Shown here: piece after piece, positions 7,812 through 13,579 of the stretch
Numbering within the stretch: position 1 is the stretch's first letter
Layout of the letters: the number at the start of each line of letters is the position of its first letter
Assembly: GCA_037131165.1 (NCBI GenBank)
Contig: JBAXRO010000048.1
Span: 1-14,238, forward strand
Direction: 5' to 3'
Length of the DNA: 14,238 bases
DNA from: WLNJ01 sp037131165
Lineage (GTDB): Bacteria > Actinomycetota > Thermoleophilia > Solirubrobacterales > Solirubrobacteraceae
Program-made: the position numbers and the translations under genes
The notes under the pieces: model-generated
What the model was told of the DNA's origin: nothing
Databases searched by the model: none
What the model saw: the letters and a program-made list of their open reading frames with translations, nothing else

Positions 7812-8644
7812 CGGAGTTCCTCCATCAGTTGTTTGCTTGCTTCGCCCGAGTAGACCGGGACGGCCCAACCGGTCAGGACAAGTTCCAGATCGGGGCCGAT
7901 CACGACCTCCAACTCGCCCCCATCCAGTTCGACGGTCAACGTAGCCGGGTGACCAGAGAGGTGGGCAGCAACGGCCGCGCCACTTGCTCCCGTCCCGGAA
8001 GAGAGGGTTTCGCCGACTCCGCGTTCGAAGATCCGCGCACGGATCGAGCTGCCGGAGCCGGTCCAAAAGGAGACGTTCGTCCGGTTCGGGAACCTCGGGT
8101 CGGATTCAAGGGAAGGGCCGATGCCCGGCAGGTCGAGCGCCTCCAGCTCCCCCGGGTCTTCGATCCGGATCGACAACTGCGGGTTGCCGACGTTCACGAA
8201 CTGGAAGCCATGTTCGGCCCCACCGAAGCTGACCGAGCCGATCCCGTCAGCCGGCCCATCCGGCCAGTCCTCGGAGCTGACCGATGCCATTCCGAGCGCC
8301 ATCGAGCAACGCCGCTCGTCGAGGATCGTCGGCACCACCGTTCCGGCTGCAGTCTCGATCGAGAAGGTGTCGGCTTCGGTCCAACCCCTCTGGCGCAGGT
8401 ACATCGCCGCCTCCCGCGCCCCATTCCCGGATAGGGCTGCTTCGCTGCCGTCCGGGTTGAAGATGCGCAACGAGGCGACACTCTGGCCTTCTGCAGAGTC
8501 GAGGAGCAGGATCCCGTCCGCGCCTGGGCCGAAGTTGTGATGGCAGAGCCTGCGGACTCTCTCGGCCGTCAGATCCCATGGGAGTCGGCTGCGCTCGACT
8601 ATCAGGTAGTCGTTGCCAAGAGCCTGCCATTTCTCGAATCGCAT
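7808..8644 (-). CDS. dapF: Diaminopimelate epimerase family protein with both catalytic Cys replaced by Ser
   Basis: A 278-residue DapF-fold protein: MRFEKWQALGNDYLIVE start, HNFGPGADGILLL (36-48), NPDGSEAALSGNGARE (63-78), VNVGNPQ (150-156), NRTNVSF (187-193) and ERGVGETLSSGTGASGAA (207-224). Standard DapF isomerises LL- to meso-diaminopimelate with two cysteines, in CGNG and CGTG. Here the codons are TCC in both places, giving SGNG (S72) and SSGTG (S216); GNPH is also GNPQ. The rest of the pocket (N11, N63, N154, N190, E208-R209) is kept, so the protein is not decaying. It sits between miaA (13-base gap) and dapL (ATGA overlap), which supports a diaminopimelate role. The start at 8644 is chosen from the conserved N-terminus; upstream codons overlap miaA. 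Function as an epimerase is therefore likely by context but chemically unproven. Confidence 0.88.
   Translation of the reverse strand: MRFEKWQALGNDYLIVERSRLPWDLTAERVRRLCHHNFGPGADGILLLDSAEGQSVASLRIFNPDGSEAALSGNGAREAAMYLRQRGWTEADTFSIETAAGTVVPTILDERRCSMALGMASVSSEDWPDGPADGIGSVSFGGAEHGFQFVNVGNPQLSIRIEDPGELEALDLPGIGPSLESDPRFPNRTNVSFWTGSGSSIRARIFERGVGETLSSGTGASGAAVAAHLSGHPATLTVELDGGELEVVIGPDLELVLTGWAVPVYSGEASKQLMEELR
7818..7823 (-). promoter_or_regulatory. Shine-Dalgarno sequence of dapL
   Basis: On the minus strand GGAGGA lies 6 to 7 bases before the dapL ATG, inside the last codons of dapF. It is among the best ribosome-binding sites of the window and fixes the dapL start at 7811. Confidence 0.8.
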
Positions 8645-8657
8645 TGGGTGGCTGAGT

Positions 8658-9587
8658 CTACGAACGCGGCTGGACAGCCGTAGTGCGCTCGAGGTGCCCA
8701 AGCAGAAGCTCAGCTGCAGCCGCATCATCGAGTCCGGTGACGTCGAGCTGGGCAACATCGCGCATCTTCCTCATCCACGTCCTCTGTCGGCGGACGAGCT
8801 GCCAGGTCCTCGAAGTCAAAGCATCGAGGTCCCCGGCGAGCAGCTCGCTCCAGCCAATCGCAGCCCGGGCAGTCGCAGACGGCCCGAGGGACTCGGCACG
8901 CAGGACCTCCTCCCTCCCGCCCCCGTCGAAGATCGCTCTCGCCCGTCGGGCGACCCTGTCGCGGTGCTCGGCTGGCTCGCGCAGCAAGCCGACTGCCACA
9001 GTCGGTACGCGAGGCGAGGCCTGCCAAAGCCCGTTGGATGGAAGAGGCGGCTGTTGGCCCGATTCGATCAGTTCCAAGGCCCTGGTCACCCTCCTGCCGT
9101 CCTCCTGCTCTATTCGGGCTGCAGTCACTGGATCAAGCTCGGTCAATCGCGAGTGCAGTGCCGGTGCCCCCTGCTGCACGAGTGCCCGCTGCCACTTCGC
9201 CCGAATCGCTTCGGCGACTGGGGGCCGCAGGTTCAGTCGGCTGACTGCGGCACGCAGGTAGAGCCCTGTTCCCCCAACCACTATCGGACTCCGCCCCGAG
9301 GCGATCGCCGAGTCGATCTCGGCGTGGGCCAGATCAGCGAACTCGCCTGCGCTGAACTCCTCGACGACGCTCCTGATGCCGACGAGCCGGTGATCCAGCA
9401 CGTCGCGTTGCACTGACGTCGGCGCCCCGGTGAGGATCGGGATCTCCCGGTAGACGGCGAGCGCGTCGGCGCTGATCGCCACCGGCTCGTGCCCGATCGC
9501 CCTGAGCTGCTCGGCAAGGGCAACCACCAGTGCCGTCTTGCCCACTGCGGTGGGTCCGAACACGGCGAGCATTCCTCCCTTTTCCAT
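8658..9587 (-). CDS. miaA: tRNA dimethylallyltransferase MiaA
   Basis: A 309-residue MiaA. It has the P-loop GPTAVGKT (11-18), the ISADALAVY segment with the expected catalytic D41, VVGGTGLYLRA (103-113), RRVTRALE (165-172), AIGWSELL (243-250) and RRQRTWMRK (266-274). MiaA transfers a dimethylallyl group to N6 of A37 in tRNAs reading UNN codons; MiaB, also in this window, then adds the methylthio group. Instead of the common DIGTAKP stretch it has ILTGAPT (51-57). The start at 9587 (MEKGGM) is favoured because a CATAAT hexamer ends 6 bases before it; the ATG at 9572 has an SD-like GGGAGG but only one base of spacing. The gene heads the dapF-dapL-hflX-dut-MFS series and is divergent from the dehydrogenase at 9646. 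Confidence 0.93.
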   Translation of the reverse strand: MEKGGMLAVFGPTAVGKTALVVALAEQLRAIGHEPVAISADALAVYREIPILTGAPTSVQRDVLDHRLVGIRSVVEEFSAGEFADLAHAEIDSAIASGRSPIVVGGTGLYLRAAVSRLNLRPPVAEAIRAKWQRALVQQGAPALHSRLTELDPVTAARIEQEDGRRVTRALELIESGQQPPLPSNGLWQASPRVPTVAVGLLREPAEHRDRVARRARAIFDGGGREEVLRAESLGPSATARAAIGWSELLAGDLDALTSRTWQLVRRQRTWMRKMRDVAQLDVTGLDDAAAAELLLGHLERTTAVQPRS

Positions 9588-9615
9588 CCCCCGATTATGG
9601 TCCGCCCGCCGACAA
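9588..9615 (-). promoter_or_regulatory. Candidate leaderless promoter of miaA
   Basis: Reading the minus strand, TTGTCGGCG (9615-9607), 7 bases, CATAAT (9599-9594), 6 bases, then the miaA ATG at 9587. CATAAT differs from TATAAT by one base, and its placement predicts a transcript beginning at the start codon. TTGTCGGCG matches 8 of 9 bases of the TTGTCRGTG half of the mycobacterial RecA-NDp/PafBC pattern, although the spacer is one base short. This 58-base gap (9588-9645) is shared with the divergent dehydrogenase gene. Confidence 0.4.
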
Positions 9616-9645
9616 TCCCCCCGTGGACCTGTCAGGCTCACGAAC

Positions 9646-10437
9646 ATGAACCCTCTCGACGGAAGAGTCCTTGTCACCGGAGCGGCCGGAGGACTCGGGA
9701 CGACCATTGCCCGCTCGCTGGCCGGCCGGGCCCGCCCGCTGGTGCTCTCAGCCCGCAAAGCCTCTCAGCTCGAGGGTCTGGCCACGGACCTGGCAGCAGA
9801 GGTCCTCGAGGGAGACCTCGCGGACCGCTCTCAAGTCGCGGAACTCGTCCATGCGGCGGGCGATGTCGACCTCGCCGTCCTCAATGCCGCACTTCCAGCC
9901 TCGGGTCCGCTGCTCGACTACGAGATCGACCAGATCGACCGCGCCATCGAGGTCAACCTGAGGGCGCCCATCGTCATGGCCCGATTGCTGGCCGAGGGCA
10001 TGGTTGCCAGGGGCCACGGGCACATCGTCTTCATTTCCTCGCTTGCGGGTAAGGCCGCATCCGCGGGCGCGGTTCTCTACTCGGGAACGAAGTTCGGGCT
10101 GCGGGGTGCGTCCCTCTCGCTCAGGCAGGACCTCGACGGGACCGGAGTCGGCGTCTCCGTGATTTGCCCGGGTTTCGTCAGCGAGGCCGGGATGTTCGCT
10201 GACAGCGGGGCAAGACTGCCGAAGGGAATCGGGACCGTCAGCCCCCAGCAGGTTGCGGACGCGACGATCGAAGCGGTCGAGTCCAACCGGGCCGAGATCG
10301 ATGTCGCCCCTCTCGCTCTTCGACTGAGCGCCGCGGTCGCGCAGGTTGCGCCTCAAACCGCAGCCAAGGCGCAGAAGCGCAGCGGCGGTCACAAGCTCGC
10401 GGAGAAGATGGCCGCACAGCAGCGCTCGAAGCGCTGA
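9646..10437 (+). CDS. Short-chain dehydrogenase/reductase (SDR)
   Basis: A 263-residue classical SDR. The cofactor loop TGAAGGLG is at 11-18, EGDLAD at 55-60 (adenine-contacting Asp), NAAL at 80-83 in place of NNAG, N104, and the catalytic S132 with Y145 and K149 in YSGTK; CPGFV (174-178) follows the active site. R37 after beta-2 (LSARKAS) suggests NADP(H) preference. The C-terminal about 40 residues are rich in Ala, Lys and Gln (TAAKAQKRSGG). The substrate is unknown; similar proteins are annotated as acyl or carbonyl reductases. The ATG at 9646 gives the usual N-terminus; only a weak AGG lies upstream. It is the only plus-strand gene within the otherwise minus-strand cinA-to-MFS block, and its stop is 9 bases from the miaB stop. 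Confidence 0.88.
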   Translation: MNPLDGRVLVTGAAGGLGTTIARSLAGRARPLVLSARKASQLEGLATDLAAEVLEGDLADRSQVAELVHAAGDVDLAVLNAALPASGPLLDYEIDQIDRAIEVNLRAPIVMARLLAEGMVARGHGHIVFISSLAGKAASAGAVLYSGTKFGLRGASLSLRQDLDGTGVGVSVICPGFVSEAGMFADSGARLPKGIGTVSPQQVADATIEAVESNRAEIDVAPLALRLSAAVAQVAPQTAAKAQKRSGGHKLAEKMAAQQRSKR

Positions 10438-10446
10438 TCTCCTTCC

Positions 10447-11760
10447 TCAGAGAAGCCCGGCTGCCAGCGACATCTCGGCGTCGAGCGTCTGGCTCGTTGC
10501 GGAGTTGACCTTGACGGTGACGAAATCGCCCGGCGAGGCGATCCCGTCGAAGTTGACCACTTTGTTGCCCCTCGAACGGCCCCGCAGCCGGGCGGCGTCG
10601 TTCCGGGACTGGCCCTCAACGAGGACCTCGATCTCACGATCCACGAACCTCTGGGCACGCTCCCTCGCCCGTCGCTGGACGAGTTCGACGAGCCGCTCCA
10701 TCCGCTCGACCTTGACCTCGTGCTCGACCTGGTCGGGCAGGTCGGCTGCATCGGTGTGGCGACGGGGCGAGTAGACGAAGGTGAAGGCTCCGTCGAAGCC
10801 AACGGCGTCGACCACTTCGAGCGTCTCCAGGAAATCGGCCTCCGTCTCACCCGGGAAGCCGACAATGATGTCCGTCGTCAACGAGATGTCGGGCAGCGAT
10901 GCCCTGATCATCTCGACCCTCGCCATGTAGCGCTCGCGGCTGTACGTCCGCCTCATCGCCTTGAGGATGCGTGACGATCCCGCCTGCAGCGGCAGGTGGA
11001 TGTGCTCACAGACCGATTCGAGAGTGGCGTGGGCTTCGACGACGTCCTCACGGATGTCCTTGGGATGCGGGCTTGTGTAGCGAAGCCGACGCAACCCAGG
11101 GATCGAGTCGAGTTCGTGCAAGAGGCGGGCGAACGTTGTCTGGCCCCCGTCCCGCAGGTCGCGGCCGTATGAGTTGACGTTCTGGCCCAGTACGGTGAGC
11201 TCCGTAACACCGTCGGCAACGAGAAGCCTGGCCTCGTCCACCAGTTCAACCAACGGGCGACTCGCCTCCCTACCCCGCGTCGAGGGGACGATGCAATACG
11301 AGCATCGGCAGTTGCAGCCGACGCTGATCTGCATCCAGCCCTGAAACTCGCGCGCGCGCTTTGCCGGAAGATGGCCGGTGAATCCCTCGAATTCGAAGAA
11401 GCCCTGAGCGGTGAGCGAATCGCTGGTCAGGAACTCAGCCAGTCGGTGGACCTGCCCGGGGCCGAAGGCAACATCGACACTCGGGAACATCTCGAAGACC
11501 TCGTCCTTGACGGACTGGGCCCAGCAGCCCCCCACCCCGATCAACGTTTCCGGGTGCTTGCGCTTGAGTGCGGTGGCCTCTCCGAGATGCGACGTGAACC
11601 GCTGGTCGGCCGCCTCACGGATCGAACAGGTGTTGAACAGGATCAGGCCAGCGTCGGCTCGGCTGTCGGCCTCCGACCATCCGAGCTGCTCGAGCATGCC
11701 CTTGAGCCGCTCGGAGTCGTGTTCGTTCATCTGGCACCCGAAGGTGGTCAGGTGGTACAT
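10447..11760 (-). CDS. miaB: tRNA-2-methylthio-N6-dimethylallyladenosine synthase MiaB
   Basis: A 437-residue methylthiotransferase with three domains. The N-terminal domain has the cluster cysteines C9 (FGCQMNEHDSER), C45 (NTCSIRE) and C79 (GGCWAQ); the radical-SAM domain has C149, C153 and C156 in SVGCNCRCSYCIVPSTRG with an additional C151; HLPLQAGS (255-262) and TDIIVGFPGET (296-306) follow, and a TRAM domain ends the protein (about 372-434). MiaB adds the methylthio group at C2 of i6A37, acting after MiaA. ATG 11760 gives the family-typical start; in-frame GTGs at 11784 and 11811 are alternatives, and 11784 has a TACGAT hexamer 6 bases upstream, which would make it leaderless. The gene lies downstream of recX and converges with the dehydrogenase gene. 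Confidence 0.94.
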   Translation of the reverse strand: MYHLTTFGCQMNEHDSERLKGMLEQLGWSEADSRADAGLILFNTCSIREAADQRFTSHLGEATALKRKHPETLIGVGGCWAQSVKDEVFEMFPSVDVAFGPGQVHRLAEFLTSDSLTAQGFFEFEGFTGHLPAKRAREFQGWMQISVGCNCRCSYCIVPSTRGREASRPLVELVDEARLLVADGVTELTVLGQNVNSYGRDLRDGGQTTFARLLHELDSIPGLRRLRYTSPHPKDIREDVVEAHATLESVCEHIHLPLQAGSSRILKAMRRTYSRERYMARVEMIRASLPDISLTTDIIVGFPGETEADFLETLEVVDAVGFDGAFTFVYSPRRHTDAADLPDQVEHEVKVERMERLVELVQRRARERAQRFVDREIEVLVEGQSRNDAARLRGRSRGNKVVNFDGIASPGDFVTVKVNSATSQTLDAEMSLAAGLL

Positions 11761-11784
11761 CCGTTCCCGCGTCTGGCCGATCAC

Positions 11785-11813
11785 CCACCAATCGTAGCCG
11801 CCCGCAATCACAG
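11785..11813 (-). promoter_or_regulatory. Candidate promoter in the recX-miaB gap
   Basis: On the minus strand CTGTGATTG (11813-11805), exactly 8 bases, TACGAT (11796-11791), 6 bases, then an in-frame GTG (11784). Spacing equals that of TTGTCRGTG-N8-TAnnnT, but only six of nine upstream bases match, and the key C of TGTC is G. It would permit miaB expression apart from recA-recX. Weak evidence. Confidence 0.22.
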
Positions 11814-11817
11814 GGCA

Positions 11818-11831
11818 GACCGCGGACGGTC
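11818..11831 (-). other. Short hairpin with UCCG loop between recX and miaB
   Basis: A perfect 5-bp inverted repeat, GACCG/CGGTC, encloses four bases; in the minus-strand transcript the loop is UCCG, a UNCG-type stable tetraloop. It lies 24 bases after the recX stop. There is no U tract, so a terminator role is uncertain. Confidence 0.25.
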
Positions 11832-11855
11832 CAAGCCCAGCGCGTACTCAGACGC

Positions 11856-12338
11856 TCAGCGAGCGGCCCGGCTGTGCTCTCTGACGGCGTCGGATGCGGT
11901 CTCCATCGAATAGCCGCGGCGAATCAGGATCCCCATCGCACGACGCCTTTCGGGTTCGCGCTCGGCCGGCGCGGCCAGTCGACGTTCGAGCAGTTCGATC
12001 GCCCGCTCCAACTCCGAGCTTCCGCCGTCGACGGAGAGCGCCTGATCGATCGCATCGCGATCGGTTCCCAGTTCGGCCAAGCGTTTGCGGATCCGTCGGT
12101 CCCCCCAACTGTCCATCCGCCTGCGGTCCTCGGCGAACCGACGGGCAAATTGGATGTCGTCCAGATAGCCCATCTCCCCGAGCCGCAGCAACGCCACCTC
12201 GGCCGCCTCACCCGGGAAGCCGCGCTTGAGGAGCTGGTTGCGCACCTCAGCAACGGAACGGTCCCGCCGGGCCAAGAAGGCGAGACCACGGCCAACTGCG
12301 AGCTCTACCTGCTCGTCGAAGCTCTGCCGATCCGTCAA
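11856..12338 (-). CDS. recX: Regulatory protein RecX
   Basis: A 160-residue RecX made of the usual tandem three-helix repeats. RDRSVAEVRNQLLKRGF (25-41) and GEMGYLDDIQFARRFAEDRR (54-73) are typical of repeats 1 and 2, WGDRRIRKRLAELG (78-91) follows, and a last repeat ends with MGILIRRGYSMETASDAV. RecX binds RecA filaments and modulates, usually inhibits, recombination and coprotease activity. The start is a TTG at 12338 overlapping the recA stop as TTGA, so RecX synthesis is probably coupled to RecA and shares its DNA-damage control. No better ATG exists before the first repeat. Confidence 0.93.
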   Translation of the reverse strand: MTDRQSFDEQVELAVGRGLAFLARRDRSVAEVRNQLLKRGFPGEAAEVALLRLGEMGYLDDIQFARRFAEDRRRMDSWGDRRIRKRLAELGTDRDAIDQALSVDGGSSELERAIELLERRLAAPAEREPERRRAMGILIRRGYSMETASDAVREHSRAAR

Positions 12339-13426
12339 GCGGCCTGCTCTTCCTCTACCGCGGCGATGACCGGACGGTCCTCATCCCTCTCGATGGTGGC
12401 AACGAGGCTTCGGTCGATGCCTGCCGCTGCGTAGATGTCTTCCTGGAGCTTCGCTGCCACTTCGGGGTTGTCGTTCAGGAAGGTCTTGGCGTTCGCCCGA
12501 CCCTGGCCCAGCCGCATTTCTCCGTAGGAGAAGAAGGCCCCGCTCTTCTGGACTACGTCGTGCTCGATGCCGAGGTCGATGAGGCATCCCGATGTCGAGA
12601 TCCCCTTGCCGAAGTCGATGTCGAACTCGGCGACGCGGAACGGTGCAGCAACCTTGTTCTTGACGACCTTTACCCGGACGCGGTTGCCAACTGCCTCGGT
12701 TCCATCCTTCAGCGTCTCGATCCGGCGGATGTCGAGCCGCTGCGACGAATAGAACTTCAGCGCTCGACCGCCAGGCTGGGTCTCGGGCGAACCGAACATC
12801 ACACCGACCTTCTCGCGGATTTGGTTGGTGAAGAGACAGAGCGTCTCCGTCCGGTTGAGGTTCGCCGTGAGCTTTCGCATGGCCTGCGACATCATCCGGG
12901 CCTGCAGGCCGACCGTCTGATCGCCCATCTGCCCCTCCAACTCCGAGCGTGGGGTCAAGGCGGCGACGGAGTCAACCGCCACCAGATCGACCGCTCCCGA
13001 CCTGACCAGCATGTCGGCGATTTCGAGCGCCTGCTCGCCGTAGTCAGGCTGCGAGACGAGCAGCTCGTCGATGTTGACCCCGATCTCCTTGGCGTAGAGC
13101 GGGTCCATCGCGTGCTCGGCATCGATGAAGGCGCAGATACCGCCGAGCTTCTGGGCCTCGGCGATGATGTGGTAGACGAGCGTGGTCTTGCCGGAGGACT
13201 CGGGACCGAATACCTCTACGACCCTCCCACGCGGAACTCCCCCGATACCGAGCGCGAGATCGAGCGAGAGCGCTCCTGTCGGGATCGCATTGACCCGCAC
13301 TTGGGCACCCTCGTCACCCATCCGCATGACGCTCCCCTTGCCGAACTGACGCTCGATCTGCTCGAGCGCGCCCTTGAGCGCTGCGTCCTTTGCCTTCGCT
13401 GCCTTCGCCTCGTCCTTGGCTGCCAT
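12335..13426 (-). CDS. recA: Recombinase RecA
   Basis: A 363-residue RecA, complete and without an intein. Walker A is GPESSGKTT (74-82), Walker B LVAVDSVAAL (148-157), loop L1 SELEGQMGD (161-169) and loop L2 FTNQIREKVGVMFGSPET (199-216); the tail is acidic (VEEEQAA). The N-terminus is rich in Ala and Lys. RecA forms filaments on single-stranded DNA, drives strand exchange and stimulates LexA self-cleavage. ATG 13426 is chosen because GAAGGGAG lies 6 bases upstream and the protein then starts as usual; an in-frame TTG at 13519 would add 31 residues of leader and is unlikely. The 153-base upstream gap holds a LexA-type box and candidate -10 elements. Between cinA and recX, the standard order in many Gram-positive bacteria. 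Confidence 0.98.
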   Translation of the reverse strand: MAAKDEAKAAKAKDAALKGALEQIERQFGKGSVMRMGDEGAQVRVNAIPTGALSLDLALGIGGVPRGRVVEVFGPESSGKTTLVYHIIAEAQKLGGICAFIDAEHAMDPLYAKEIGVNIDELLVSQPDYGEQALEIADMLVRSGAVDLVAVDSVAALTPRSELEGQMGDQTVGLQARMMSQAMRKLTANLNRTETLCLFTNQIREKVGVMFGSPETQPGGRALKFYSSQRLDIRRIETLKDGTEAVGNRVRVKVVKNKVAAPFRVAEFDIDFGKGISTSGCLIDLGIEHDVVQKSGAFFSYGEMRLGQGRANAKTFLNDNPEVAAKLQEDIYAAAGIDRSLVATIERDEDRPVIAAVEEEQAA

Positions 13427-13432
13427 TCCAGT

Positions 13433-13440
13433 CTCCCTTC
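13433..13440 (-). promoter_or_regulatory. Shine-Dalgarno sequence of recA
   Basis: GAAGGGAG on the minus strand ends 6 bases before the recA ATG at 13426, fixing that start. Confidence 0.75.
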
Positions 13441-13495
13441 GGCGCTCAGGGCGCCAGTCCATGCCGGCCGGTGCCGGGATGCCTAAAGGTAGGCA
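13441..13495 (-). other. Two inverted repeats in the recA leader region
   Basis: GGCGC/GCGCC with a 5-base loop (13441-13455) lies directly upstream of the recA Shine-Dalgarno sequence. TGCCTA/TAGGCA with a 4-base AAGG centre (13480-13495) is a perfect 6-bp repeat that also contains a possible -10, TACCTT (13491-13486, minus strand). A CCGG-rich stretch lies between them. They may be structured leader RNA or a protein-binding palindrome; neither is followed by a T run, so they are not obvious terminators. Confidence 0.35.
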
Positions 13496-13512
13496 CCCTC
13501 GCGGACGGAACG

Positions 13513-13526
13513 CGAACAAATGTACG
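13513..13526 (-). promoter_or_regulatory. LexA-type SOS box of recA
   Basis: CGAACAAATGTACG differs by one base from the actinobacterial SOS consensus CGAAC-N4-GTTCG, and its centre AAAT fits the rnry pattern. It is 87 bases upstream of the recA ATG. On the minus strand it covers TACATT (13524-13519), a TAnnnT-type -10, so bound LexA would block polymerase. Confidence 0.7.
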
Positions 13527-13542
13527 CATCGACCCGTGACAG
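13519..13542 (-). promoter_or_regulatory. recA: Candidate recA promoter overlapping the SOS box
   Basis: On the minus strand CTGTCACGG (13542-13534) is followed 9 bases later by TACATT (13524-13519). TGTCA and TAnnnT match the RecA-NDp/PafBC pattern, but the gap is one base longer than the usual 8. The predicted start would give a leader of about 85 bases. In mycobacteria recA is known to have both a LexA-controlled and a LexA-independent damage promoter, so a dual arrangement is plausible here. Confidence 0.35.
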
Positions 13543-13579
13543 GACTGCCGAGGGCGGCTACTAAACCGCGGTGATCGCG

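Noticed and set aside
8645..8758. 38-residue N-terminal extension of DapF
   Set aside because: Overlaps the end of miaA out of frame; the DapF family starts at the MRFEKW methionine.
9628..9645. CTGTCAGGC just upstream of the dehydrogenase ATG as another RecA-NDp-like promoter
   Set aside because: No TAnnnT hexamer occurs at the required distance; the expected -10 position falls on the start codon.
12560..13486. 308-codon plus-strand open frame opposite recA
   Set aside because: Antisense shadow of the highly conserved recA gene; composition is Arg/Leu/Asp-rich without any domain, as expected from complementary GC-rich codons.
13427..13519. 31-residue N-terminal extension of RecA from an in-frame TTG
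   Set aside because: Not RecA-like, lies in the SOS-box leader, and a good SD precedes the internal ATG at 13426.
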